Assembly: GCA_963576475.1 (NCBI GenBank)
Contig: OY754986.1
Location: 8,650,616-8,714,615 of the forward strand
Origin: Molanna angustata
Lineage: Eukaryota; Arthropoda; Insecta; Trichoptera; Molannidae
Reading direction: 5' to 3'
DNA: 64,000 nt
Shown: positions 43,150-55,527 of the stretch, in pieces
How positions within the stretch are numbered: the stretch's first letter is position 1
Layout of the letters: every line of letters starts with the position of its first letter
Program-made: the position numbers and the translations under genes
Notes under the pieces: generated by a model
The model's database searches: none
What the model saw: only the letters and a program-made list of their open reading frames with translations
Told to the model about the DNA's origin: nothing

Positions 43150-46100
43150 GTCGCTGATGTATCATATCAATAGATATCACAATAGATATTCACTAAACAC
43201 AATCATAAGATACTCAATAAAGAAATAACATATGTCCTTTACCAAAGTAAGCACTCGTGTGTATAGGAGAAGTTTAAAAACAAAAATTTATACCTACAGA
43301 ATTATTGCTATACAAAATGAAGTGAATATAATTTACAAATCAGTCAATATTTAATAAGTATAATTTATTCTTTTGTTGAAATTATTAATTATTTTTTTAA
43401 TAATTCGGTGTACAGAGGAAAACCTATATCAGACGACTGAAAGGACCCCAGTTTCTGATAATAAAATGATGTGCATTTGTAAATTATGTTTCAATAATAT
43501 ATGTGTAGGTACATAATTTCAATGTCAAAGTCAGTTGAATAATAGTAAATATGTAAGTATAACCTATTTTTATTTTTATGCGCTTTTATTTGCAGTGTTA
43601 TTTCGTGATCCGCCACGGTATTCCTTATCTTAACATAATTGAACATTTAACACGACACACGGATATCAATTTTACTGCTAACAATAATCAATAATCTAAT
43701 CTCAATATTATAATAATAGAAGTGTATTTCCTATTGTTTCGGTAATTAAATACCTACATTTTAAGTTAACTCATTTTTTTCTTTAAAACAATATAAAAAT
43801 CAACAGAATATTTACTCCACAATGCTGTAGTTTTCAATACTGTCTAGTAAATTCACATAGTATATATATTATTATGTACTTACATCTTACATAATTAAAA
43901 ATAAACAACTCTATGAACGAGTAGATTTATTTATTTAGATATATAGCAACCTACATTTGAAAAGCAAAACTAAATCTCACCATTACTGTTATTTTAAAAA
44001 CCATACATTTAGTCAAATTAGTATGGAACTTTTTTTATAGATGTCGCTAGTTAGCAGTTTATTTTCAATTGGTAAATTCATAGTTATGGAAATATTATGT
44101 TTATGTATTTCCCCAGTTTAAATACATGTTTTCTACATAATTTCCATGACGTTTTTAGCACATTTTTATGTAAAAAATGTTTATGCAAATGTAAAAATAC
44201 ATGCATATTTATCATTGATATTGAAACTAAATCCTTCATCTATATTATGTACCTATATTTTATATTAAAGGTATCCTTCATCTATATATGTATATTTTAT
44301 ATAAGATATTTTTTTTTATATAAATGGATAGGTAAACATGTTCATATAAGATAAGTATTCGCTTTATAAAACCCTTCAAATTATAAAAAAAATTGTATGT
44401 GATACAATTATATCTCAGTGAAGAATTTGAATCGTTTGGAAAATATAGTATTTTTTCATTTAATAATCACGAAAATTTTCATTCGCTCGTTTCGACTATA
44501 TTTTTGACACATCTGTATATTAAGATTATGAAAATGTTATCTGGAAAGTACTTATATAAAATAAATTTGGTTCATATTCATAGAATTATAATATACTATA
44601 ATTCTATGTTCATATTATAATAATAAATACGAGTAATAATTATTATGTAAAAATTCCATTCAAATTTTATATGTCATATTTATCTGCGAAACGTATGACA
44701 CAGAAAAACGCCCATTTTTTCTCCGTCTATTTATCGATTACATTCCTAGAAAGTTAAAATGTTAATACGAAACTTGGATATTTGCCAAAAATTAATATAT
44801 CTTACGGAAGAATTAATTTTTTTACGTTAACTGATGCAATACAAGTACTTTTTTTAAGTACAAAATTTAATAATAGTAGATCAGAGTTGGATCGATGGTT
44901 TGAAATAAAAAAAAATGATTGTTCTGAAATGTATGAACTTAGTCAATTTGTACGGCATTTATTAAATTTGAGAACATATTATGAAGTAAAAATTTGTATT
45001 TTCAAGAAAAAACTAACTAAGGAATATTTATTCGTAAACAACTGATCCTAATTTCCTCTCCTTGTCTAATTTTCATTTTTTTTATCTTACAATCATTTTG
45101 CCGCTGTACCAACACTGTCTTAATTTGTAATGTTGGTTGGAAGAAATTGCCTAATGGCAATAAGCCCGCCAGTGTTCAATATAATTTGTTTATATTATGA
45201 AGATAAATAAATGAATATATTAAAACAATTATTATTCAATAAATCTTTCTCAGAGTTTTGTAGAAAGGGGATGTTAAAAACCGTAGAGTGGGTCATCGAA
45301 TCAAAGCCAAATCCATGAAATTGTTTCTTTTTTCCTACCCAAATTTCCTTAGATTATGGTCGTAATTTATTACGTGGGTACTAATGGTTGAAAATTGAGG
45401 TGGCAAAAAGGCGACAGAAAAACTAGGTCGGCGCCAAAAATATAATCTAGGTTTGTTAATATTGATCGGAGAATTTAAGCGGGAAAAATAATAATCGCAA
45501 TTAACTGATTCTGGCCGCTAATTTCACCGAAATTCCCTAAGGCAAAAATATATTTTTTGATGCACTCGGAGCAAAATTTAATTTCATCAAATAATCTTAA
45601 ATCCGTCTATAGTCAATGACATTTTATATATAAATATATATCATTGTCTATAGTAGATTAAATACACTTCCTCAAATATTTAACATTATTTATTTATTTA
45701 TTTTATTTAAAAAAAACGAATAAATAAATACAATACATATATTTTTCATTATTTTGTACATAATGAAGATTTTAGGGAAATATAATAAGTAATTAATTTC
45801 AAATGGAATTTTATACCCATCCATAAAATTTATATTTGTTTTTTAATTATTATTTTTATACTTTATACACTGGATTTTTTGATGAAATATATTATAACTT
45901 TATTAGTTATGAAGATGCATTATAAATGGATTTATATGGCTGTAAATGAAATAAAAAATGAATAAAAATATAATTAGTTGTTAATAATCAATTCGTTGGA
46001 CATAAAGTTGAAACAGTAGGTATTTCATTTAAATATATGTTTTTATTACACGTCACCTTTGTTTCGAGAAAAAAATTGTCAGGAATATTAATGATCATCG

Positions 46101-46239
46101 CAATATTGTAGCACAGATGAGTCAAGTCAATAAAACATGTTTGTAGGTAGTTAATTTTTTTTAAATGGTAAGTATACGTACTTACATAATAAATAAACAA
46201 TGATACATTTTTTTTATTTTACAAAAAAAAGTAAGTACC
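43150..46239. other. 3 kb of AT-rich DNA, little recognisable
   Basis: No host exon seen. An 87-codon ORF at 44782-45045 is AT-rich and unsupported. A LINE/SINE tail (GGTTGGAAGAAATTGCCTAA, GGCAATAAGCCCGCC) lies at 45130-45180 with an AAATAAATGAATA end. A small palindrome lies at 45610-45660. Confidence 0.5.
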
Positions 46240-46244
46240 TATAA

Positions 46245-46335
46245 AGTACCTATAAGTCTCCACCGGGACCTTTGGATCAGCAGTTAGATACCAAACCAAT
46301 CAACTAGAACTAAGTCACGAAGGCCGACAAGCCAG
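46245..46335 (-). mobile_element. tRNA-derived SINE 2, head only
   Basis: The minus strand reads GTCGGCCTTCGTGAC... and GGTCCCGGTGGAGA. It is a diverged partial copy of the head at 46490-46598, with the B box deleted. Confidence 0.55.
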
Positions 46336-46369
46336 GCTGTGGCTTATATCGAAGACATGCATATTTTAT

Positions 46370-46598
46370 TTTATTTTATGTAGCTTCTCGGGCAACTAAC
46401 AGGTACTATATGTCAAATAATTATTTAACACGCACCCAAAAACAAGCAAGTTGACATATTCTGCAGACTTACGGTATTAATCGTCTCACAGATCCAGACT
46501 GAAAACACAATTAAAAACTGTGTCTCCACCGGGAATCGAACCCGGGACCTTTGGATCAGCGGTCAGATACCTAACCAACTGAGCCACGAAGGCCGACA
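46370..46598 (-). mobile_element. tRNA-derived SINE 2, near-complete copy
   Basis: The minus strand begins GTCGGCCTTCGTGGCTCAGT, a canonical A box (TGGCTCAGTTGG) and B box (GGGTTCGATTCCC), then a body (TCTGTGAGACGATTAATACC) down to about 46370. Other copies: 42095, 46245, 49497 and a head at 61150. Confidence 0.75.
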
Positions 46599-46599
46599 A

Positions 46600-48555
46600 T
46601 ATGTAATTATATTCTCTAAATCGCATTTAATATTACAACATATTGTTATCTCTATTTCTTTGTGGTCTATGACTGACTACTGACTATATACAGATAAGGG
46701 CTGAATAGATAATCCCATCACATGATCCAACAAATAATAATTATAATAATAAAAATATATGTTCGTCAATGAGACATCCCGAGAGGTATTACTTATAAAA
46801 TCCATTACATGTTTTTTTTCACAACATACTTATTCTTTTTTTCTTCTTTCTCGAAACCATTCAAAGTATTTTTCCACCAGCTCACATGGTTTTGGTCTTT
46901 TCAATATCTTTCTTACATTTAATAACCTAGGTAGTATATTAAAATTTAATATATTATAAGTAGTATGTTTTGTAAATTAAAGTAATTGTATCATGGTAGT
47001 ATTATATTTTTGAAGGTTGATTGTTATGAATAGATTACAATATTTTCTGGTGCTTTCAAAATATTATGCCAAAAATAACCAAGAATTACAATAATTTTAA
47101 GAAAATACAAAAAATGTTGGCCGTTTGATTACGTTGAAGGCCGATGCGGGCGCTTTGTTATGTACGCGTAGGTACCTCCTTACATATTTGAGATGAGTCA
47201 CATTTCTATAAATATCCGATGGTATTATTTATATTTTCAATTACTGGCAATTTTCAAGGACAACTTTTGAAGTTTTAAACGTCTACTTGTCAAAAATTCT
47301 GATTTTTCTATAATTTCGTCGTAATAAATATTTAAATACTGAGCGACAAATGAAATGATATGCGGTAAAATACATTATTATACTTTATTCCTCTGTTCCT
47401 AATAATTTATTTGTTTTACACTCGTTTCAAGCATAACTGTCATCAATATCCGATAACATTATTCTCATATTATGAGTAATTTAAGTTCCATTTTATTTTC
47501 CGCCGTTCGGTAAACACTACACTACACTAGTCATCCGATCAGATATACAAAATCAATCCAGTTGACCCAGTCGACTTCTCTAGATAGCGGGCGTAGGTCT
47601 GTCAAAATCGTGGCGCAATAATATAGCAGTATTTTTACCATATTTGATCGGCAGCTTATTTTTACTGGTACGTGAGTTTTCATTTTTAGGCAACGATTGT
47701 TATGTTCTGTTCTTTTTTCAAATTAAATCTAATTACTACCGCCTACAACATCAAAAAAAATCGATATGTTTATCTAATCGGCTCTATAATCATCATTCCT
47801 AAGATAAAATAAAGTTTTATACTTATTACCTGTGCATCCGTTTTCCTTTATTATTTTTAAAATTATACAGTTTATCTTTAATAATATTGTTTTACTAATA
47901 AATTTTGTTGACAAAAAAATATTAAAACATTACTTATTTGTCCTGATAATAGTTGGGAATACAGGAAATTTAATGATATTTACAAATAGGTACACATTTT
48001 AATTTTTTTTTAATAAATTTGTTTAGACACTCAAGTAGTACTCTCAGACGCATATAACAAATTGCATTACAGATATGACAAAATTGATATAGCTATATAG
48101 CTATGACATATCCACACAGCATAAAGTACAAAATTATGGATCATATTATACTTGAACCAAAATCTGTTGATTCACATATTTTCATATATTGAATGTGTCC
48201 TAAATCACTAATAAACACACCTATATATTTCATAACTTTTTATCATATTTTAGATTAATATTTGATTAGTTGTTAAATAATATACATACATAGTAAGATA
48301 AGCCATTTAAGAACTTAAAGAAGAATAGATAAGGTCCTTCTAAGAAAATAAACCGTGTCATTTAAATTTAGAATTCTTTGTATAGACTGTTTCACTTAAT
48401 TCCTTTTTTATCTTTGCATTGGTAAGAAACTAAACCTAGCTATATGTGACAACATATAGCAAGCTAACTTGGGTAGATTAATTCTGTATATACATGAGTG
48501 TTTAAGTGCATCAGCGCAACAAACTAGTGCCTAATTCGAGACAGTACTTGCCTCC
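46600..48555. other. 2 kb of AT-rich DNA without recognisable gene
   Basis: No conserved exon, RNA gene or terminal-repeat element was identified on either strand. Confidence 0.5.
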
Positions 48556-49027
48556 TAAACAACACGGAAAGGTAAATACGCCACCCTGTCTAACCTCGTA
48601 ACACCACCAGCCAATCTGAGCATTCTAATCTCGTTGTGTGAAGAGTCTGGACACGATTGTTTTTCAATGCCCAGCATTCGGATGAGTAGGTCATCGTTGG
48701 TCTGACTACTGTTTTATACACCTGACCCTTTATTTTTATTGGCATTTTCTTGTCGCACAATACACCAGAGACAGACCTCTATTTCATCCAGCCAAGCTTT
48801 GAGCGGTGTGCAATGTTGTCGTCAATTCCACCCTTTGCGGACAGTATTGTGCCAAGGTACTTGAAGGATTCGACTGTGGCCATTGGTTCGTTCTGAATCC
48901 GCATAACGTGTGGCTCAGTTGGTCGCTGTCCAGAAAAGTAACATGGCATGTATTCTGTCTTTGATCTGCTAATTTGTAACCCATTTGCCTCCAATACCTC
49001 TTGCCACCTATTTGGGGCACACTGCAA
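48556..49027 (-). pseudogene. RTE-type LINE RT fragment (palm/thumb)
   Basis: The minus strand from 49027: NGLQISRSKTEYMPC, VESFKYLGTILSAKGGID, then after a frame change MPIKIKGQVYKTVVRPTMTY and SSECWALKNN. This is the classic distal RTE reverse transcriptase. Truncated at both ends with stops. Confidence 0.8.
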
Positions 49028-49131
49028 ATCGACTATGCAAGCTTACCAACACAAAAATACAAAAGGAGTTAAGTGGAATGCACTGTTGCATATTTTATCA
49101 ATTTATTATTTCATTGAGCGAACACTTAGAT

Positions 49132-49430
49132 TTTCATAGATGTCGCAGTTAGCAAATTTTGTATGAATCAAAGTGAGGTTTATTTCCGCGGGACTTTTGA
49201 CAACAAAGTGGACAGACCACATCGTTTTTCTATAAAGAATAACGACTAATGTGAATTGTTTTCCGATTTATTTGTCGAAAAAAATGCTTTGTTCATCAAA
49301 ATTTAGAGAACAGTTAATCTAGGAAGTGTTGAAATGTATGGAAAACTGCAATATGATATACTTATCATGACTCACTTATATGATATACTTATCATAGTAT
49401 ATTATATGAAAATCTATGAGTGAACATTGT
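49132..49430. repeat. Uninterrupted copy of the repeat split by the LINE at 5.5 kb
   Basis: Starts ATTTTCATAGATGTCGCAG, runs through TTAGCAAATTTTGTATGAAT without a LINE, and ends ATTATATGAAAATCTATGAG. It serves as the empty-site paralogue. Imperfect inverted ends suggest a MITE. Confidence 0.75.
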
Positions 49431-49496
49431 ACTTAGATATATTATGTAGATACTAATATTAGTTATGGCTAAATTGATTATTTTTTATATAATTTT

Positions 49497-49700
49497 ATAT
49501 TGTTTCTGGAGCAATTAACAGTTACTATGTCAAATATCAATTCAAAACCCACTCAATAACAAATCACATTCTTGAGACTTATGATGTTAATCATCTCACA
49601 GAACCAGACAGAAATTAAAAACTGTGTGTCCACTGGTAATCAAATCAATGACCCTTTACTCAGAGTCAGATGTCTTAATTACTGAGCCACAAAGTCCTTA
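49497..49700 (-). mobile_element. tRNA-derived SINE 2, diverged copy
   Basis: The minus strand head TTTGTGGCTCAGTAATTAAG and body CTGTGAGATGATTAACATCA match 46370-46598. Confidence 0.65.
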
Positions 49701-49704
49701 TTTT

Positions 49705-50390
49705 ATAATAAATGTTTATTAACAATTAAATTCTACAAGATTGAACAATTTCAAAACTTACATATTTTTGCCAACCAGTCTATCAAAGTTTCTCACTTCT
49801 ATATAATATGTAACAGTTATGAAGTATTTATATTGTCCTTGATTATAATTTGTATTTATCTATACTGTTCACCTCTGCACGTAAAAGTCATTATAATCAA
49901 TCAACCAATTTGAATGATGTAGGTAATTAGGATGGCCACATAATTTAATGTACCATCAACATTGAGGTGTGATAATATTATTAAACATAGACACATTGTC
50001 AACCAAAATGTCATAGGGCCGGTATTACAGTCGGTTGATGGTATGTATTAAGATATTCCAGATATGAACGTTGTAAATATTCCATACAAAATTTTAATAC
50101 TTTGTTGAGTGACTTGCGACTTGGTTGTGAGAAGTATAGCATTGGCCACAACCCACTTGTTTTTCGCTGTATTCACATAATGATTTTTTAGGTTCTCTCC
50201 ATAAGTTTTATTATACAGAATGTTACATTGTATTGATTTGAGTTTATGTTGTGGATACCAAATCATACATAGTAATGTATTCTTCACATTAACAACTAAT
50301 ATTTGTATTTTTTTTCGTCTGTGTAAACTCCATGTAATATGTCAAAAGAGATTTATAACTTGTAAGGATTGTTATGCTTTTTAGACAAAC
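49705..50390. other. AT-rich DNA, mostly unrecognised
   Basis: Contains an isolated end GGGCCGGTATTACAGTCGGT at 50015 related to the MITE at 51135. No gene. Confidence 0.5.
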
Positions 50391-50394
50391 TTTA

Positions 50395-51045
50395 TTCATT
50401 CATACCATCACGGCATATCTAACAATGTGGGATAACAACGACAGGTGTGTACATACATACATACATACCATCACGCCATATCCCTAACGGGGTAAGCAGA
50501 GAGAACCGAGCGCCATACTCCTCTATTTTTGCACACATTTCTAGCTTCCTTTACATCCATGCATCGTCTCATACATGCTTGTCGATTATTCATGCTTGTT
50601 ATATTTCCTTCTTTCAAAATATCATTCACATGGTCATGCCATCCCTTTCTGGGGCGGCCCCTGCTATTCACTCCATCTCTTACATGCATGTATATTTTTT
50701 TGGTCAGTCATTCATCATTCATTCTTTCACTATGTCCAAACCACCTTAAGGAATTCACTTTCATTTTACTTATAATTTACTCTTCTTCATCTTGCATTCC
50801 CTCCTTATGTCCTCATTTTTTATTCTATCATATATCGTTCTATTACATACTCTTCTTAGTGATCTCATTTCCACAGCATTTATTCTACTTTCAATACTTT
50901 ATAAAAGGAACCCCTACAATTGCATATAACCCTACACACCAGTCTTGTCACACCTTAAAAGGCACTACATTTTGAATGTGTGATGGTGAACCTCATTGTT
51001 GAACTATGTAAGATGTCACTATGCCTGTTGTAAAATGCAACAAAC
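50395..51045. repeat. Dispersed repeat family B, interrupted copy
   Basis: Family B sequence at 50395-50447 and 50920-51045 is split by an antisense RTE LINE fragment, so the LINE is younger. Confidence 0.65.
50448..50905 (-). pseudogene. RTE-type LINE 3' end, antisense
   Basis: The minus strand ends with the family tail: [10 protein letters not shown], a CMRRCMDVKEARN segment, [12 protein letters not shown], then TGATGGTATGTATGTATG microsatellite-like 3' end. 5'-truncated and frameshifted. Confidence 0.8.
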
Positions 51046-51134
51046 CCACTAATCAACCTTTCAATTGAGAATAATAAATTCACCCATCTAGATACTTAAC
51101 ATATCAAAGGATTAGGCTCAGAGGAGGTCTCTAT

Positions 51135-51728
51135 GGCCCGGTATTACAGTCGGCCCTCAACTCATTGAGTTTGTTAAACTCAAGATTAATGTTAAGGGGA
51201 GATTGAATCCATTTCCGTATTACAGTGCAATATGACATGTCAGTTACTAAATCTTCAATTATAGACATATTTTACTTTTTCTGTGGTAAAATATGTCTAT
51301 AATTGAATAATAATATGTCTATCTGTCAAATTTTAAATAACCTCAAATAATACCAACTACAAAACTGGACGCTACCACTTGAAATACTATTGTTTTACTA
51401 TCCAACATGGTAAATTAAATTTTTTTCACCAAAATAATCTTTTAAATGCCCATGTTCGTTTCAATATGGCTGTCAGTTTATTTTGTTGTGTGGCGCCACC
51501 GTCGATACAACTAACGCCTCTAGTGATAGAAACTGAAACTACACGCGTTGCCTAGCAAATGACAGTTGACTCACCGTTAAGTACTTAATCCGCCAGAAAC
51601 GTTGAGTTAAATATTTGTCGTTTTAGTGACGTATTTGAGGGAAGATTAGGCCTAAACGGACACTGTAATACGCTGTATTTTTGTAAAGCTTGAGTTTAGC
51701 TCTTAAACTCAGACTGTAATACCGGGCC
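51135..51728. mobile_element. MITE with GGCCCGGTATTACAGTC ends
   Basis: Exact 17-bp terminal inverted repeats (51135-51151 and 51712-51728) flanked by TAT on both sides. A further internal pair (CCGTATTACAGTG/CACTGTAATACG) lies near 51215 and 51660. A 594-bp non-coding element. Confidence 0.8.
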
Positions 51729-51739
51729 TATACCACCTA

Positions 51740-52230
51740 TCAACTATATCTAATTATTTTGTTTTATTTAATTCTGGGAACAGACAGTTATATAGAGCTT
51801 GTGGGAAAACAAAAAACAATATATGTATATATACAATACCAGTTAAGAATTTACTTATTAATTAAGTACTTATTAATTTTAAACGTTTAAAAAATCTTTA
51901 ACAATTCTACATGACATATATTACCGATTTTTGCATTTTTATTATTAATTTTTTCTATAAATCTTAAATTACGGCTAAACGATTTTGGAATAATGCCAGT
52001 GGCTGACACAATGAAGGGTAATATAACTATTTTACGAGAATGCCAAAGTCTTTTGATTATTATTTTATTTATAAGTATATGCCTGCGCTGGGACTGGTCT
52101 TTCGATTGAACCGACAGGAAGCAAATCCCTCTCCTCTCCTCCTCCCTATATCCTAAAGCCTCCTGCAATGCTATATATAGGTTCAATAGTTTTCTTGTTT
52201 TTAATTAACTCAAACAAAATATTAATAGAG
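51740..52230. other. AT-rich DNA without recognisable gene
   Basis: A minus-strand 99-codon frame (51887-52186) has a weak LINE-like look (CFLSVQSKDQSQRRHILINK) but is not assignable. Confidence 0.35.
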
Positions 52231-52235
52231 ATCGT

Positions 52236-52645
52236 TAAGAAGGATTTGTAATAGAACGATGTATGACCGGGTAAGAAATGAGGACATAAGGAAAGAATGT
52301 AAGATGAAGAAAGATATCATTACTAGAATGAAAGTGAACACATTGAGATGGTTTGGTCACATGGGGAGAATGAATGAGGAGCGCCTGACGAAGAAAATAT
52401 ACAGAGCGGAAAGGAATGGAATAAGAGGTCGGGGACGTCCAAGAAAAGGATGGCATGACCATGTGAACAAAATTTTGAAAGACGGAAATGTTAGAAGTGT
52501 GAGCAATAGACGAACATGTATGAGACGATGCATGAATGTGGACGAGGCGAGAGATGCGTGCCAGGATAGAAAAATGTGGCGTTCGGTTCTCTCTGCCTAC
52601 CCCGCAAGGGACATGGCGTGATGGTATGTATGTATGTATAATTGG
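52236..52645 (+). pseudogene. RTE-type LINE 3' end, sense
   Basis: One long open segment (52259-52621) reads the distal RTE protein: [59 protein letters not shown], and [14 protein letters not shown] then stop. It is followed by TGATGGTATGTATGTATG, the family 3' tail. 5'-truncated; the best-preserved copy in the window. Confidence 0.85.
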
Positions 52646-52719
52646 CGCTATGAATCAATTTAATTTTATATTATTTTTAATACAGCTTAAAAGCTGTAAA
52701 GTTCATTTAAATAAAAAAA

Positions 52720-53160
52720 ATAATAATAAAATACTTTTATTGCTTTATACAACGTGGCGGACTTATTGCCCGCAGGCAATCTCTACCAGTCAACCACCAT
52801 GGTAAATACAGCCAGTAACAGGGATAGAAGAATACAAATAGAGAAATAGAAAAAAAAAATAATAATAATAAATAAATAAAAAAAAATAATTAAATAAATC
52901 AATCATAACTTAAAAATACAAAGTAAATATAAGAAACAAAAAATAATATATGTATAAATAAGAACAAAAATAAGAATAATAAAAAATACATCAGATAGAT
53001 ACACTATGTTTATTGGATGGAGGATAGGAGAGGAGAAAGGAAGAGGGATAAAGGGAAAAGACGTGAATTTGTGTTTATGTGGATAGAAAGTGTGACTTCA
53101 GACGCTTTTTGAATGCTATCAAATTAATGGCATCTCTGAAAAATACTTGTTTATATTTAC
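52720..53160 (-). mobile_element. LINE 3' UTR/tail, antisense
   Basis: The minus strand shows GGTAGAGATTGCCTGCGGGC, AATAAGTCCGCCACGTTGTA and AATAAAAG, the same tail type as 45130 and 56650, preceded by poly-AT and a GGATGGAGG purine-rich stretch. No RT frame remains. Confidence 0.55.
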
Positions 53161-54329
53161 AATATATATAATTAAAATATTACCCCCTAAAAAGTGATTG
53201 TTTTTGTGTTTTGGGGGGATTCTTACACTAAGAATGATTAATAAGAAAATAATTTACACCTTAATACTTACATTATGTGTATTTATATTTTATTTTCTGT
53301 AGGCATTATAAGTATGTGCTTATTCATGTTTTGTTTACGACACCATTGCGAAATGAAATAGTATTTTAACTGTGTAATTTTAATGAAATCAGTATTGAGG
53401 CATTAGTACCTGCATACATACGTTTGTAGTCTCGTTGATTTAACTCTGTTATTCCAGTGTTCAGATTAGAATGACATTTTATCGTAAGCTATGATAAAAC
53501 ATGTTTATATTCATAATAATCCGTGCCATAGTATGAAATAGCTCAAACATTTGTGTCGTTTGATAATATTGTGATTGTTTCAAACGAGATTGAGATAAAG
53601 AAAACTATATTTTGAAACTTGGATAAACTAATTTGATGGATTTGTTGGCGAAGATTTATTATATAGTGCGTTTCATTTTATAATAATTTTTTACTCCTCA
53701 TTACCCTAAGAGGATATAGTGGGGAGTCATGATTTTGCAATTTTTAAAGCTAATTTTTTATTACAGATTATTAGCTAGTATCATGCTGAGATAGTATTCT
53801 GAAAGTTTCATCACAATGTATCTGTGTGTGTGTGTGCTATGTATGGCGTGTTTATTTTACTTTATCGATTATAGACTAAAGTACTCATTCAATTCTTTTC
53901 AAATTTGCATATGTAGCACTCACTTAGACCCTGTTAGATTTTGAAGAATATCTGAACAGTGACTTTCAATTTTTTAACTGTCATATATTTCAAAGTGACC
54001 CCAAGTTCAGGATACTTGAAATTTGATAATTTTATTTTCAAATTTCATTACGTCAAGAGTTAAAAACACTTTGTAGGTTTATCATTATACACCACACAAA
54101 TGCATGCACCTTCACATATACACTACACACACAACACACTCACTCTCACACACATATATATGTACATAGTATCATGACACACAGACATACATGTATTTAT
54201 AAAATAATATATTACCATGATAGTATTATATGTATGTATGTTTATAATTGATCTACGGTGTGGGTATTTATGCAAGTTATTTTATATTCTGTATTTAATT
54301 TTTACTTCATACATTGCTAGCTTCAATTT
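53161..54329. other. AT-rich DNA without recognisable gene
   Basis: No coding signal; a CA/TG-rich patch lies at 54080-54190. Confidence 0.5.
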
Positions 54330-54800
54330 GAAAAATAAATCAAATATTTTTTCAAAGGTTGCATATATTATACGCACACATTTTTTTTCCCGTCTGGAGT
54401 CAAATGATACCATTTGACTCCCGACAGGGAAAAAATCCATTGTTTGCATATATGCAACCTTAAAAAAACATTTGATTTACATACACATTGGTACAAGTAG
54501 GTAAACAAGCCAAAAATGAAATAATATTTCTGGCGCAGTTCAGGGGTGACATCTGTGTGAGATTACTGTAACCTCATATATAAGGACTGTTGCTTTCATT
54601 GTTTACAAATATACCAAATTCTCAATAGAAGGCATTAATAAAAGGTTTCTTTTTTACTTCATAGATGGCAATAGTAAAAATGTCTATTTTCAAACAATCT
54701 GTTACTCATTTATAAAATATATAGGACTTTGGCCAAAATCTTACCTTCAGTTGAACAATGAAAATTTATCACAAAAGAAATATGGAAAAACACAAAACTG
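54330..54800. repeat. Repeat with long hairpin, family C copy 1
   Basis: AAGGTTGCATATAT at 54356 pairs with ATATATGCAACCTT near 54462; inner arms GGAGTCAAATG/CATTTGACTCC meet at a 5-nt loop near 54405. Downstream sequence (AAATAATATTTCTGGCGCAG, TTCAGGGGTGACATCTGTG) recurs at 62700-62780. Confidence 0.8.
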
Positions 54801-54924
54801 AATTATATCATTTATAAATAATTATCTATCAATTGCTTATCATATGATAAATAGATTACAGAGATATTTTGTAAATACATATGGATTTTAGCCGTTTTTT
54901 TCACAATCAGGAGCGCGGCAATAT

Positions 54925-55110
54925 CATACCATCACGGCATAAAGCGACACGTGTGCAGTTGTGCATTACATTTTAAAAGGAAGCCCGACAAACACTTGTA
55001 TCTCTACACACCAGTCTCGTCTAGCATAAAAGGCTAACTACATTCAGAATGTGTGGTGAACCATATTGCTGAACTATGTGAGATGTGTTGTATTTTTGAT
55101 TACACCCGAA
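54925..55110. repeat. Dispersed repeat family B, copy
   Basis: CATACCATCACGGCATAAAG at the left and ATTGCTGAACTATGTGAGAT at the right match 21820-22060. Confidence 0.7.
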
Positions 55111-55527
55111 ACAATAATTATAGAAAACAGTGAAAACACTATTCTTTGCTGGTGCCTCACAGCAGATATGAATTTTATTATATAATTAGAGATATGTATT
55201 CTATTTTTATCAGTATCAGTAAACATTTGTAGAACATAAATATAACACAGATATTATCCTTAGCATATTGGAGAGCAAAAAACGTAAGAGTATCGATGGT
55301 ATGGATGTGTGCTGTGCATGTGTATCCTTCTATTGTCTCTGTTTTATTATATACTTTTATTATTTTTTATTATAAATATGCAAATTTAATTTAACTTGAA
55401 ACCCTAAGAGAAATGTATCTATTTATCATTTCTTATCTTTTTAAAACTATAATTAAATAGTATTGTTTTGTGTATCTTCGATCAGAAAACAAATCAGTGA
55501 TGCTTTATTTAGTTAGTGTTTGTTTCA

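Noticed and set aside
44782..45045. 87-codon + strand ORF, coding-looking at first
   Set aside because: AT-rich composition, no recognised motif, no splice partners; starts in a segment related to the 95-bp satellite.
46490..46598. Minus-strand tRNA-like sequence with good A and B boxes
   Set aside because: Followed by a family-specific body and repeated elsewhere in the window; anticodon arm irregular, so SINE 2.
50529..50975. 148-codon + strand ORF
   Set aside because: Antisense to the RTE LINE fragment.
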